A stretch of DNA of 53,033 nt from Candidatus Harrisonbacteria bacterium RIFCSPLOWO2_01_FULL_44_18 (GTDB lineage Bacteria > Patescibacteriota > Minisyncoccia > UBA6257 > WO2-44-18): positions 1 through 53,033 of the forward strand of contig MHJJ01000006.1 of NCBI GenBank assembly GCA_001817915.1, given 5' to 3'. The translations under genes and the position numbers were made by a program. The notes under the pieces are model-generated. The model did no database searches and had not been told where the DNA came from. It saw nothing but the letters and a program-made list of their open reading frames with translations. Numbering within the stretch: position 1 is the stretch's first letter; every line of letters begins with the position of its first letter. Positions 19,667-28,775 of this stretch are shown piece after piece.

Positions 19667-21583
19667 CTAGCGGCTAGTCGCTAATCTATTATCATAGTAC
19701 CATTCAAAAACATCTCTAGCGATCGGGACGGCATTAAGGCTTCCTTCTCGGGCATTTTCTATTAATACTAAAATCGCGATTTGCGGATTATCGGTCGGAC
19801 CATAACCAACAAAAAAAGCGTTAGTGCGCGTATTATCGGCGACTTGAGCGCTTCCGGTTTTTCCGGCGGTTTTAAAAGATAAATCAGAAAGCGTATAAGC
19901 AGTTCCGTATGGTTCGCCTACGGCGTCTTCCAATCCCCTTTGGACTTCTTTAATATCGCCGTCTAAATCGTCTAAATCAACGTAATTGGTTAACTCCTCT
20001 GCTTCAGTTTGTTTGATTAACTTCTGATTCGGGTCAATGACGCGTTTCACCAAAAACGGGCGGTAAATCTTTCCGCCATTGCCGATCGAAGCGGTAAAAT
20101 TTAAAAGCTGAAGCGGCGTCACCAAAATATCGCCCTGACCGATACTGACGTTATAAGTATCGCCAATGCGCCAAATCTGCCCGGTGCGTTTTTCTTTTTC
20201 TTCGGCGCCGGGTAAGAATCCGCTATTTTCGGCAGGTAAATCGATTCCGGTCTTCAAACCAAAAACGAATTTCTCCCAATAATGCCGAAGTTTATCTATG
20301 CCCAAGCCTTTGATGCTGTTAAAATCGCGGGTGGGGGCAAGATCGGCGCGAGGCAGGCCGCCGCCGACCGCATAAAAATAAATATTGCTGGACCTCGCCA
20401 AAGCCGAATAAAGATCTACCCAGCCGTGAGCTTTCCAATCCAAAAAACGACTGGGCTTTTCCGGATCGTAAGGATTGGGTATTTCCAAAGATCCAGACGA
20501 ATAAATCTGATCTGTCGCGTCAACGATATTTTCTTCAAGGGCGGCTAAAGCCACCAACGGTTTGATGGCGGAACCAGGGTTATAAACGCCGGAAATAGCC
20601 CGATTAAATAACGGCTTGTTGGCTGCCGCCAAAATTTTTTTGCGCTGATCATTAAGTCCGCCGGCGACAAAAATATTATTATCAAAACTGGGCAGACTAA
20701 TCAAAGACAAAATTTCTCCATTTTGAGGATTAAGCGCTATTCCGACCCCCGAATCACGGCCCAAAAATTCCAGAGCCGTTTTCAAGCGATTATAAAAATA
20801 ATTTTGCAGCTCCGCGTCAATCGTCGTTTCTAAACGATAGCCCGATCGCGGCTCCTCCGCCGCCTTTTCCTCAAGCGGCCGCGCTCGAGCATCGCGATAA
20901 ATTATGCGCTTGCCGTCAACGCCCTTCAACCAGTCGTCATAATAAGCCTCCAGTCCGGATTTACCGACAATGCCGCTTCCTTGATCGGCCATGCCGGTAT
21001 AACCAGTAATGTGGGCGAAGGCCGATCCACTGGGATATTTTCTGGTGTAATCATCAATAATTTCAACCGCCGGCAATTCAAGACCTTTTAAGGCAATGGC
21101 TTCCTCGGTGGCGATATTTCGATCAATGATTATTGAGCTGGTTTTTTCCAAATCAGCGTCATCAACCGCCCGAAACAAGAGTTGTTCATCAATGCTCAAA
21201 ACTTCGCTCAAGGTTTTCAATACGCCAGCCAACGAATCGGATTTGTCTTTAACCAATTCATTGATATTTAAAGAAACGCTGAAAGCCGGCGCGTTCTCCG
21301 CCAAAACATCGCCAAAACGATCAACGATAATTCCCCGGTTGGCCATCAAATTTATTTCTTTATGGACATTAGAATCGGCTCGGCTCTGATAAAAATTCTT
21401 TTTAAAAACATTCAAATAAAAAACACGCCCTAAGGCGATAAAACTAACTAAAAAAGCCAAGACGGCAACTAAAATAAAAGCTCTCTTGGATAAAGGCTGT
21501 TCCAGACTATCAAACCCGCGCGCAAAGTCATCAAAAACCACTTCATCAAAATCGAGATCTGATTGTTTTAATTTTTTTACCAT
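19667..21583 (-). CDS. mrdA: Penicillin-binding protein 2 (elongation transpeptidase)
   Basis: Cross-links peptidoglycan during cell elongation. One N-terminal transmembrane helix, a PBP dimer domain (NRGIIVDRFGDVLAENAPAF), then the transpeptidase triad: SxxK in NPGSAIKP, SSN in ARSSNIYFY and KTG in AGKTGSAQ. At 638 aa it is normal for PBP2. It ends the mreB-mreC-mreD-mrdA cluster and overlaps mreD by 7 nt. RodA is not in the window. Confidence 0.94.
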   Translation of the reverse strand: MVKKLKQSDLDFDEVVFDDFARGFDSLEQPLSKRAFILVAVLAFLVSFIALGRVFYLNVFKKNFYQSRADSNVHKEINLMANRGIIVDRFGDVLAENAPAFSVSLNINELVKDKSDSLAGVLKTLSEVLSIDEQLLFRAVDDADLEKTSSIIIDRNIATEEAIALKGLELPAVEIIDDYTRKYPSGSAFAHITGYTGMADQGSGIVGKSGLEAYYDDWLKGVDGKRIIYRDARARPLEEKAAEEPRSGYRLETTIDAELQNYFYNRLKTALEFLGRDSGVGIALNPQNGEILSLISLPSFDNNIFVAGGLNDQRKKILAAANKPLFNRAISGVYNPGSAIKPLVALAALEENIVDATDQIYSSGSLEIPNPYDPEKPSRFLDWKAHGWVDLYSALARSSNIYFYAVGGGLPRADLAPTRDFNSIKGLGIDKLRHYWEKFVFGLKTGIDLPAENSGFLPGAEEKEKRTGQIWRIGDTYNVSIGQGDILVTPLQLLNFTASIGNGGKIYRPFLVKRVIDPNQKLIKQTEAEELTNYVDLDDLDGDIKEVQRGLEDAVGEPYGTAYTLSDLSFKTAGKTGSAQVADNTRTNAFFVGYGPTDNPQIAILVLIENAREGSLNAVPIARDVFEWYYDNRLATSR

Positions 21584-22020
21584 ATCTTCTTATAAGTTCC
21601 TGCCCAAAATAAAACCGCGCCTAAGATAAGATTATACGCCGCCTCTGAAATAAAAATACCGACGCCGCGCGAAATAAAAGCCGGATCAATTAAAAGATAA
21701 AGCAGTAAAGTGCCGGCGAAAATCAATATTAAATTGTTGAGGGACGCGCGCCAAGGAAGCAATCGCCGGAGAAAATAAAATATGGCGGGAATCGCCGCGA
21801 AAACGATTATCGAAATTTCAAAACCAGCCGCGGTTTTTATTAATAACGCGCTAATAAGAATTAGAATCAGGTAGTCGGTGAATTTGTTGATAAAAAATCC
21901 TAAAACTATCAGCGCCGCCAAACTTAAATTAGGTTTGACGCCAGCTATGTTCAGCAAATCGGTATTTTGCAGGATGCCGGCGGCTATAACTAACAAAATG
22001 GCCGAAGCTAATCTAATCAT
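21577..22020 (-). CDS. mreD: Rod shape-determining membrane protein MreD
   Basis: A 147-aa very hydrophobic protein with four to five membrane helices, weakly conserved as MreD usually is. Identification relies on its position between mreC (8-nt overlap) and mrdA (7-nt overlap) and on the KPNLSLAALIVLGFF segment typical of MreD. It helps couple MreB filaments to the wall-synthesis enzymes. Confidence 0.8.
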   Translation of the reverse strand: MIRLASAILLVIAAGILQNTDLLNIAGVKPNLSLAALIVLGFFINKFTDYLILILISALLIKTAAGFEISIIVFAAIPAIFYFLRRLLPWRASLNNLILIFAGTLLLYLLIDPAFISRGVGIFISEAAYNLILGAVLFWAGTYKKIW

Positions 22021-22720
22021 GCACGTAAAGCTCGTCGAGATCGCTGAAATTATAAGACAAGTCCAATTCAGCTTCCTGAAACACCTCGGTTGGAGCTGTT
22101 TTTATATTTTTCACTTCTCCCAGCTTAATTCCATACGGGAAATCTTTACCGACAGAATACACTTCTTGCCCATTCTCTAAGACTTTATCTTTGGCGATCA
22201 TTGTGAGGCGCGGCAAGAGGCCTCCGACCATCAACGCCGTAATCCGTTCGTCTCCGATCTTAACCGACAGTCGCCAATCAGCGTCAAAAATGGTCCGGGT
22301 AACGCTGTAATCGTCAAAAACCTCAAGCACTTGTCCGAATAAAATATTTTCTCCCGCGGTAACCGGCGCTAATTCTTTAATGCCGGCCCGCCTGCCGGCG
22401 TTAATCGTTATCCGGCTTTGATTGTTAAGGGGATAGGTGGAATAAATTTTTACGAGAAGTTTCCGATGATCGCCGCCGCTTAAAATCTTAGCGGAATTTT
22501 TCAGCTGCGAAATCTGAGATTTTAAATTTTCATTTTCTAAATTCAGCGCGATGAATTCTTGGTAATTATTCGCGCCGATAAATAATGTCTTTATCAAAAG
22601 AATCGGCAGGGCGAAAGTTTGAGTCACCCTAGAAACAAAGATTCCTTTTTGAACAATAAAAAAATTTCCGTAAAAGAAAAGTAATAGTAGCGCCGCGACT
22701 ATAACAATTCGCAAAATCAT
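22013..22720 (-). CDS. mreC: Rod shape-determining protein MreC
   Basis: Bitopic protein: N-terminal membrane helix, a coiled coil (NLENENLKSQISQLKNSA), then the beta-domain with RITINAGRRAGIKELAPV and GENILFGQVLEV, VGGLLPRL. It forms the extracytoplasmic scaffold between MreB and PBP2. Length 235 aa is slightly short for the family. Confidence 0.9.
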   Translation of the reverse strand: MILRIVIVAALLLLFFYGNFFIVQKGIFVSRVTQTFALPILLIKTLFIGANNYQEFIALNLENENLKSQISQLKNSAKILSGGDHRKLLVKIYSTYPLNNQSRITINAGRRAGIKELAPVTAGENILFGQVLEVFDDYSVTRTIFDADWRLSVKIGDERITALMVGGLLPRLTMIAKDKVLENGQEVYSVGKDFPYGIKLGEVKNIKTAPTEVFQEAELDLSYNFSDLDELYVHD

Positions 22721-22738
22721 TTTATTACCCGCTTACCA

Positions 22739-22784
22739 ATTCCTAGTTCCTAGTTCCTAGTTACCAGTTACCAGTTCCTAAGTC
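22739..22784. repeat. Heptamer tandem array between mreB and mreC
   Basis: Imperfect tandem units TTCCTAG / TTACCAG. The array reaches into the last codons of mreB. Similar simple arrays separate several other genes in this genome (33664, 52289). Confidence 0.7.
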
Positions 22785-23824
22785 CTAATATCTCTTGGTA
22801 TCAAAGGATTATCTAAAATCTGCTTGTATTGATCAAAATTCTCTACCGCTATGCCCGTGCCTCGCGCCACGCAAGTCAACGGATCGTCAACAACCGCCGC
22901 ATTAACAGTTAAATCTTTGGCAATAAGCTGGTCTACACCCCTAAGCAAGCTTCCGCCGCCGCAAAGATAAATTCCTCTTCGTAAAACATCTCCTACCAAT
23001 TCCGGAGGAGAAACTTCTACGACCTCCTTAACGGCTTCTACAATGGCTTTAAGCGACTTGGCGAGCGCGGCTCGAATATGAGTGTCTTTAACCAGTATTT
23101 CCTTGGGCAAGCCAGTCGCCAAATCTCTGCCGCGAATAGTCATTTCCAATTTTTGATCTACCGGAACTGCCGAACCGATAGTTGACTTTAATTCTTCGGC
23201 AGTCGGCTCGCCGATCGCCAAACTAAATTCATCGCGGATAAAACGGATGATGTCTTCGTTGAATTTATCGCCGGCCACTTTAAGACTTTTGGAAGTTACG
23301 GTGCCGCCCATGGAAATCACTGCGATTTCCGTTGTGCCGCCGCCAATGTCAATAATCATATTCGCCGTCGGCTCGTTAATCGGCAATCGCGCTCCAAGAG
23401 CGGCCGCCAAAGGTTCTTCAATCGTATAGGCCTTGGAAACGCCGGCGCCAACAATAGCGTCCTCCACGGATTTTCTTTCAACTTCGGTCAAATTGCTTGG
23501 CACGCCGATAACCGCGCGGCGATAATTCAAAAACGCGCCGGAACCGCCGATTTTTTTCAAAAAATAACGCAGCATCTCTTGAGTCATATCAAAATCAGAA
23601 ATGACTCCGTTGATCAAAGGTTTAATGACATTAATATGTTGAGGCGTTCGGCCCAGCATATTTTTCGCTTCTGTCCCGATAGCCAAAATCTGGCTAGTCT
23701 TATTGTTTAGGGCCGCGATCGACGGCTCATTAATAACAATGCCTCGGCCGGCCAGATAAACCAATGAATTAGTCGTTCCCAAATCAATCCCGATGTCTTT
23801 TGAAAAATAATTGAATAGAAACAT
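22778..23824 (-). CDS. mreB: Rod shape-determining protein MreB (copy 1)
   Basis: Actin-like filament protein that positions wall synthesis. Phosphate 1 loop DIGIDLGTTNSLVYL, phosphate 2 MIIDIGGGTTEIAVIS, adenosine loop YLCGGGSLLRGVD. Length 348 aa is normal. It heads mreBCD-mrdA and starts 3 nt after proS. A second mreB-type gene is at 29500-30510; this one is the better candidate for true MreB by its cluster. Confidence 0.95.
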   Translation of the reverse strand: MFLFNYFSKDIGIDLGTTNSLVYLAGRGIVINEPSIAALNNKTSQILAIGTEAKNMLGRTPQHINVIKPLINGVISDFDMTQEMLRYFLKKIGGSGAFLNYRRAVIGVPSNLTEVERKSVEDAIVGAGVSKAYTIEEPLAAALGARLPINEPTANMIIDIGGGTTEIAVISMGGTVTSKSLKVAGDKFNEDIIRFIRDEFSLAIGEPTAEELKSTIGSAVPVDQKLEMTIRGRDLATGLPKEILVKDTHIRAALAKSLKAIVEAVKEVVEVSPPELVGDVLRRGIYLCGGGSLLRGVDQLIAKDLTVNAAVVDDPLTCVARGTGIAVENFDQYKQILDNPLIPRDIRT

Positions 23825-24060
23825 GAGTTAGTTGGCTAGTTGGTTGGTTAGTCGCGCAAGAGTAACTAGTTTAACGTTCTTCTGATTCCTTGCCTTGACC
23901 TCTATTTTGCTTCCGGTTTTCTCGCTGACTACCAGTCGATAGGGAATCCCGATTAAATCCGCGTCAGCAAACTTCTCTCCGGCTGACGCGTCTCTTTCAT
24001 CAAAAAGTATCTCAACGCCGGCTTTTTGTAAAGTATTGTAAATTTTTTCCGCTTTTTTCC

Positions 24061-24112
24061 TAATTTCTAATTTCTCATCTTGCCTGCCGGCAGACAGGTT
24101 TCTAATTTCTAA
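24061..24112. repeat. In-frame palindromic repeat in proS
   Basis: TAATTTCTAA words flank the core TGCCTGCCGGCAGACAGG. It encodes EIRNLSAGRQDEKLEIR within the anticodon-binding part and preserves the frame. Confidence 0.7.
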
Positions 24113-24798
24113 CAAATGAGCTTTATACGGCGCAACAGACTCCGGCCAAACGATACCGCGCTCGTCATTATAAATTTCAACTAGCGTGCCCATCAATCTT
24201 GTAGGACCGATGCCGTAAGAACCCATGATCACCGGTCTTGAACTGCCGTCTTTATCGCGGAATTTTAAACCATAGGCGTCTGAATAACGAGTGCCTAATT
24301 TAAAAACATTGGCGACCTCAATTCCGCGCGATTCCTTAATTTCTCCGCCGCACCGCGGACATTTCAACATTTCGACATTTCGATATTTCGACGTATCAAC
24401 TATTTCTTTATTTTGAGAAAAATCACACTGCGCACAATGAAAAATAGTATCTTCGCCTGCCGGCGATAAAACTTGGAATTCATGCGTATATTCTTTGGTA
24501 AAAGCTCCGCCGGCGGCTTCGGTAATTTTTGCGTCAAGCGAAAGTCTTTTTATAATTTTTTTATAAGCGGTAATTACTTTTTGATAATAATTGTCTAAAT
24601 CCTCCTTGCCGGCATGAAAACTGTAAAGATCTTTCATTAAAAATTCGCGGCCGCGCAATAATCCGTTTTTGGCGCGCGGCTCATTGCGGAATTTAGTTTG
24701 AATCTGATAAGCGCCCAACGGCAAGTCCTTGTAAGAATGGATGAAATCGGTGGCAATGTGAGTTATAGCTTCTTCGTGAGTCCAACCAAGGCCAAAAC

Positions 24799-24849
24799 TT
24801 GGTAATTGGTAACCTGCCTGCCGGTAGGCAAGGTTGGTAATTGGTTAAT
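24799..24849. repeat. Palindromic repeat causing the proS frameshift
   Basis: TTGGTAATTGGTAA and GGTAATTGGTTAA flank the core CCTGCCTGCCGGTAGGCAAGG. The core matches that at 24061-24112 while the AT-rich flanks differ, so core and flanking words seem modular. Frame change across it corresponds to an excess of 2 nt (mod 3). Confidence 0.75.
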
Positions 24850-25168
24850 TTTAAACATAATATCCGCGTCCCATCTGCCAGATTTTTCCCAGTATTCTTT
24901 AGCAACCAACGAGGGCATCATAAGCTCTTCCGCGCCGATGGCGTTCATTTCTTCGCGGATTATATTATTTATTTTCCCAAGCACCCGCCAACCGAGCGGC
25001 AAATAGGCGTAAACACCGGCTGAAAGTTTGCGAATAAAACCCGCCTTAATCAAAAGTCGAGCGTTAATTGCTTCCTCGTCTCTGGGAAAAGTTTTTGAGG
25101 TTTTAGTAAAAAGTTGGGACTGTTTCATAACTTGATATTTCGATATATCGATATGTCAATATATCGAG

Positions 25169-25636
25169 TTACTCTTCTCCATACATCCTCTCATAAACTT
25201 CCGGCGCGTATTGCTTTATTAATTCTTTCGCCGGATCTGCTTTTGGGATATGTTTGAACTGCAACCCGCGCCTTGATCCGCCTTTAACTTTTTCTGAAAA
25301 ACTTTGAATTAACCGCGAACATTCATCTGTTAATTTTAAACCATCTCGAAATTTCGATATATCGATATATCGTCTGTCGCTTGCTATGTACAATTGACTT
25401 CTTACTTCGCCAACTTCGCCTTTAGCAATAAATAACGCGTCAACAAACTCAGCTTGGGTGCCACGATCAAATCCCTCGGCAATATTTGACATTGGAGAAG
25501 TCGCCGCTCGCCTTATTTGACGCTTCAAATCCGGATCGCGAAATTTTGAATCGTCGGTAATATCATAAACGAAATTTGCAAGCGCTTTTGCTTTCTGCCA
25601 ACAAATCAAATCTTCAAATTTTTGAATAGAAGCCAT
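25169..25636 (-). CDS. Four-helix-bundle protein (23S rRNA IVP-like)
   Basis: Matches the family first found in rRNA intervening sequences: FEDLICWQKAKALANFVYDI, LKRQIRRAATSPMSNIAEGF and FIAKGEVGEVRSQLYIA. The ATG giving MASIQKFEDL is chosen; residues upstream in the track are repeat-derived. An in-frame stretch (DRRYIDISKFRDG) comes from a TCGATATATCGA-type repeat also found on both sides of the gene. The C-terminal tail (KYAPEVYERM-like) is longer than usual. Molecular role unknown. Confidence 0.82.
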   Translation of the reverse strand: MASIQKFEDLICWQKAKALANFVYDITDDSKFRDPDLKRQIRRAATSPMSNIAEGFDRGTQAEFVDALFIAKGEVGEVRSQLYIASDRRYIDISKFRDGLKLTDECSRLIQSFSEKVKGGSRRGLQFKHIPKADPAKELIKQYAPEVYERMYGEE

Positions 25637-25748
25637 ACTCGATATTTCGACATATCGATATTTCGATATATCAATTGTCTTGAGTATATAGTCTTTTAAG
25701 ATAAAAAAAAAGCCTCGCGTCAAAAGGCGGCAGGGGGCAAGAAAAGAA

Positions 25749-26633
25749 CTAAACAGCGCCTGACTCGACTCGCTTATTGTACGACTTGTATGACGACCGC
25801 CGGCCGAGTTCGTAAAGAAGGCTTAGGATATTTGTGGCGTAATAAGCGACAATACCCCAAGACAAAACCGGGTGCGCAGAGAAAAAAATAATGAAATCGT
25901 TCAGTTCAAGGACGTCGGATACCGCTATCAACGATAGCGCCAATAACAAAAGTGTGACAAGACTAATGACTGCTATGGGCGGTATAAAACAGACGCAATC
26001 ATCATGATAAGCGCCGACGTTGTGTTCCTTGTCACACTTGCGCTTAACCGTAGCGGTAAAAAACGATCGCAGTACAAACTTCGTTGTGCCACTCAATGTA
26101 TACTTGATAATCGTAAAAAGTTCGATAAACGGATAGCTGACCGGCAAGAGAATCGGCTTGAGGGGTTTAAGCACAAACGCGGAAAGCAGAGCTAGCGGCC
26201 AAAAGATGATATATCGCAACATCCCGATGAGACTTACGACGCTCACGCTAACAATTGCCAATACCAGCGATAAATACGCCAAGTTGACATGCGCTAGGAC
26301 TTGATTAGGTGTAGACATCTCTGAAATCAAAACGGAATCAACTCCTCCAGTTGGTCTTGATTCCAGATCCAAGATACCAACGCCGTGCAAAAAAAAATAC
26401 AGGAAAAAGATGGCCGGAGCAAGAATGACGACGGCGGCCGTAAAAGGGCTAAGACCGGGCTTACCAGCAATTGCCGGCTCTGGATACAAAAGCTCTGCCG
26501 AAGGCGGATTCGGTTGCTCCGGATTAACAGAAGCTTGAATCGCAATATGCAGTTCCTGATGACGCTCGCAAAAAGGGCAAGTTTCATCAAATCCCGGATT
26601 ATGACACAAGACGTGAGAAATGTACACAAGCAA
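25749..26633 (-). CDS. Hypothetical multi-pass membrane protein with N-terminal Cys/His motif
   Basis: Not recognised. The N-terminus has CHNPGFDETCPFCERH, a likely small zinc ribbon, followed by a proline-rich linker and at least five hydrophobic helices (AAVVILAPAIFFLYFFLHG and others), with a cysteine-rich loop (KCDKEH, CVC) between helices. The start is uncertain: the track uses a TTG and no Shine-Dalgarno is seen. The 5' side is a repeat-filled region, so the N-terminus may be truncated. Confidence 0.55.
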   Translation of the reverse strand: MLVYISHVLCHNPGFDETCPFCERHQELHIAIQASVNPEQPNPPSAELLYPEPAIAGKPGLSPFTAAVVILAPAIFFLYFFLHGVGILDLESRPTGGVDSVLISEMSTPNQVLAHVNLAYLSLVLAIVSVSVVSLIGMLRYIIFWPLALLSAFVLKPLKPILLPVSYPFIELFTIIKYTLSGTTKFVLRSFFTATVKRKCDKEHNVGAYHDDCVCFIPPIAVISLVTLLLLALSLIAVSDVLELNDFIIFFSAHPVLSWGIVAYYATNILSLLYELGRRSSYKSYNKRVESGAV

Positions 26634-26639
26634 TCGAAA

Positions 26640-26935
26640 CCGCCTACGGCAGACGGCGGTGAATCAATTTTGGAACTCCCGGAAGCGGGGTCAATATTTG
26701 GGATTTCGGAAATCCGCTGGATTCCCGAAATCCACTATCCGTTTCGAGAATCACCAAATTGAATTACGTTCAATATTAATTACAATTCAATATTTGTCTC
26801 CCTGCAGGAGATGTCCCGCAGGGACAGGATTTCGGGAACCTGTGGAAAAATTTCGATCGTAGATTCATGGATTCCCGAAACCAATAGATACCTCTATTGG
26901 TTTCGGGAATCCCAAAATCCCAAATATTAAAAAAG
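26640..26935. repeat. Composite palindromic repeat region
   Basis: No gene. It contains ACCGCCTACGGCAGACGGCGGT, several copies of GGGATTTCGGRAATC-type words in both orientations, a GAGATGTCCCGCAGGGACAG palindrome and a terminal hairpin (GATTCCCGAAACCAATAG ... CTATTGGTTTCGGGAATC). The same words occur at 2100-2172, 28540-28600 and 50205-50330. It ends inside the last codons of rseP. Confidence 0.75.
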
Positions 26936-27949
26936 CGCAGCGACGTCTTTAATGGTAATTGCCAGCATTAAAGCAAGCAGAAAAGCAAGGCCAAGGCCGT
27001 TGGCTACCGCTTCTAAACGGGGCGCCATAGGAGAACCTTTGATTTTTTCAATTATGATAAATAGCAAACGTCCGCCGTCTAGCGCCGGAAACGGAAAAAT
27101 GTTTAAAACAAAAAGATTCAGCGAGATAATACCGATTAACTGCAAAAGATAGATGTAGCCGAGTTGTCCCGCTTGAGTCGCGACCCCGAAAATTCCCACA
27201 GGCCCAACAAGGTTTTCAAAAACCCGCGCGCCGGTAAAAACGCCGATGATTAACGATAGAAGCCCGGTAAATATCGCGCTTACTATCTGGATTGAAGTTT
27301 TAAATCCTTCAAACAAACTTCCGAAAAAAGATTTTTGAGGGAAACCAGTTTCCGTAATGGCCACGCCCAGCGCTCCCTCGCCCTCGGGAACATTGACTCG
27401 AGGAACGACTAAAACATTTAAAATTTCCCCTCCTCGCCTTATGTTCAAATTCACTTCTTCACCTTTGCGCGCGTCGACAAAACTAATAAATTCATCGGCG
27501 GTTTTAAAATCCGACAGTTGATCTCCCGACTTCAAGCCGGCAATCGCCGCCGGAGTATCCTGCAAAACATTAGTCACTAAAAGCGCGCTAGGCGCGCCAA
27601 CCATAAATATGAATGAAACAATTAGCCAGCCGATAAAAAAATTCATCAAGACGCCGGCGATGATAATGAGAGTTCGCTTGCCGGCGTTCTGACTGGAAAA
27701 ACTCCGGTGTTTTTCCGTTTCCGGAACCGGCGCCGCCGGACTTTCTCCTAAAAGCTTTACAAACCCGCCTAACGGCAAAAGATTGATGCTATATTTCGTC
27801 TCACCAACTTGTTTATAAAACAATCGTGGCGGAAATCCAAAGCCGAATTCTTCCACTTTAACGTTAAAAAACTTGGCCGCCAAAAAATGCCCCAATTCAT
27901 GAACCAGTATTAATATGGAAATTCCCAGTACGACTAATAAAATGGTCAT
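26927..27949 (-). CDS. rseP: Site-2 metalloprotease RseP
   Basis: Intramembrane zinc protease. HELGH in the first membrane helix gives zinc ligands and the catalytic Glu; FPFPALDGGR near the C-terminus supplies the Asp of the LDG motif. A PDZ domain (LQDTPAAIAGLKSGDQL) lies between. Length 340 aa is close to the single-PDZ family. Its start overlaps the frr stop by 4 nt. Confidence 0.93.
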   Translation of the reverse strand: MTILLVVLGISILILVHELGHFLAAKFFNVKVEEFGFGFPPRLFYKQVGETKYSINLLPLGGFVKLLGESPAAPVPETEKHRSFSSQNAGKRTLIIIAGVLMNFFIGWLIVSFIFMVGAPSALLVTNVLQDTPAAIAGLKSGDQLSDFKTADEFISFVDARKGEEVNLNIRRGGEILNVLVVPRVNVPEGEGALGVAITETGFPQKSFFGSLFEGFKTSIQIVSAIFTGLLSLIIGVFTGARVFENLVGPVGIFGVATQAGQLGYIYLLQLIGIISLNLFVLNIFPFPALDGGRLLFIIIEKIKGSPMAPRLEAVANGLGLAFLLALMLAITIKDVAALF

Positions 27950-28503
27950 TGTTCATTTATCTCTTTAGTTTTTGCTTCCAGCAGATTTTCTATTTCTTTA
28001 TTGATTTTATCAATCGCGTCCTGAATTTGTTTTTTAAGTTTAAATTTCTGATCTTCGCTGATTTTTTTATCTTTGAAGGTCTGCTCTATTTTTTTGTTAG
28101 CATCGTCGCGCAAATTCCGAACTTTTATTTTTGTTTGCTCGGTTACTGATTTTACCAATCTTGTAAGCTCCTGCCTTCGCTCATCGGTCAAAGTCGGCAA
28201 ATTAATTCTGATCAAATTGCCGTCAATGTTGGCGCTGACACCTAAACTCGACGCCTCAATGGCTTTAGCAACTGGAGCAACGGCATTTTTATCCCAAACT
28301 TGAATATTAATTTCTCTCGGCGGCACAACGCTGATTGATCCCAATTGCTTGACCGTCAGTTTTTGATCAAAATAATCAACTTTAATATCTTCCACTAATT
28401 TGGGGCTTGGCCGATTCGTCCGAAGAGTAATAAATTCCTGCTTCAAGGCGCCAAACAGCGGCCGTATTCGATTTTCTAAATCTTTTAAAACTTCATCATT
28501 CAT
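27946..28503 (-). CDS. frr: Ribosome recycling factor
   Basis: Splits post-termination ribosomes with EF-G. Seen: LRTNRPSPKLVEDIKVDYF, the PPREINIQVWDKNAV loop, LPTLTDERRQEL and VRNLRDDANKKI. The ATG at 28503 (MNDEVLKDLENRI) is the family start; the 16 extra residues in the track come from a repeat region. 185 aa is normal. Confidence 0.95.
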   Translation of the reverse strand: MNDEVLKDLENRIRPLFGALKQEFITLRTNRPSPKLVEDIKVDYFDQKLTVKQLGSISVVPPREINIQVWDKNAVAPVAKAIEASSLGVSANIDGNLIRINLPTLTDERRQELTRLVKSVTEQTKIKVRNLRDDANKKIEQTFKDKKISEDQKFKLKKQIQDAIDKINKEIENLLEAKTKEINEQ

Positions 28504-28529
28504 ATAGGATAGACTTAGCTTATGGGATC

Positions 28530-28600
28530 CAAGAAACCCGGGCAGGATCAATATTCGGGATTTCGGTCCCGTCGTGGCGGGACCGAAATCCGCTATCAGT
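28530..28600. repeat. Palindromic repeat upstream of frr
   Basis: GATTTCGGTCCCG pairs with CGGGACCGAAATC around TCGTGG, preceded by AATATTCGGGATTTCGG. Same word family as 26640-26935 and 50205-50330. Confidence 0.65.
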
Positions 28601-28684
28601 TTACGGCTTGCAAACTAACGGCAAAAAATACAAAAGTATGCCGGCAAAGACTACGAATAAAATTATAATAAGGGCTTTATCCAT
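28601..28684 (-). CDS. Possible 27-aa membrane miniprotein
   Basis: Below the track cutoff. The minus strand ORF reads MDKALIIILFVVFAGILLYF followed by LPLVCKP and a stop, that is, one transmembrane helix with a short polar start. It fills the gap between the holB-like gene and frr. No Shine-Dalgarno is seen. The clean membrane-helix composition is the only support, so it remains tentative. Confidence 0.35.
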   Translation of the reverse strand: MDKALIIILFVVFAGILLYFLPLVCKP

Positions 28685-28690
28685 ACGCTT

Positions 28691-28775
28691 ACTAATTACA
28701 AATGAAAACTAATTAGGCGAATGGCAAATAACATTATTAGCCATTAGCTTAATTCGGTCAGTATTCGTAATTGGT
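28691..28775. repeat. 85-nt dispersed repeat, copy A
   Basis: Matches 38283-38367 with two differences in 85 nt by eye. It starts ACTAATTACAAATGAAAACT and ends GTATTCGTAATTGGT. The stop and last codons (NQLRILTEL) of the holB-like gene lie within it. Confidence 0.88.

Larger units (their letters stand above)
23828..25128 (-). pseudogene. proS: Prolyl-tRNA synthetase, reading frame broken by a repeat
   Basis: Charges tRNA-Pro. Frame 1 (25128 on) has MKQSQLFTKTSKTFPRDEEA, YLPLGWRVLGKI and WEKSGRWDADIMFKIN. The frame used from about 24790 on reads GLGWTHEEAITHIATDFIHS, LMKDLYSFH and PVIMGSYGIGPTRLMGT, so all catalytic motifs survive but in two frames. The shift coincides with a palindromic repeat at 24799-24849. 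The short form without an editing insertion (about 430 aa) resembles alphaproteobacterial ProS. Two more repeat-derived stretches (NLSAGRQ, TSKYRNVEMLK) are in frame. As an essential gene it may be recoded or be an assembly/strain variant. Confidence 0.85.
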
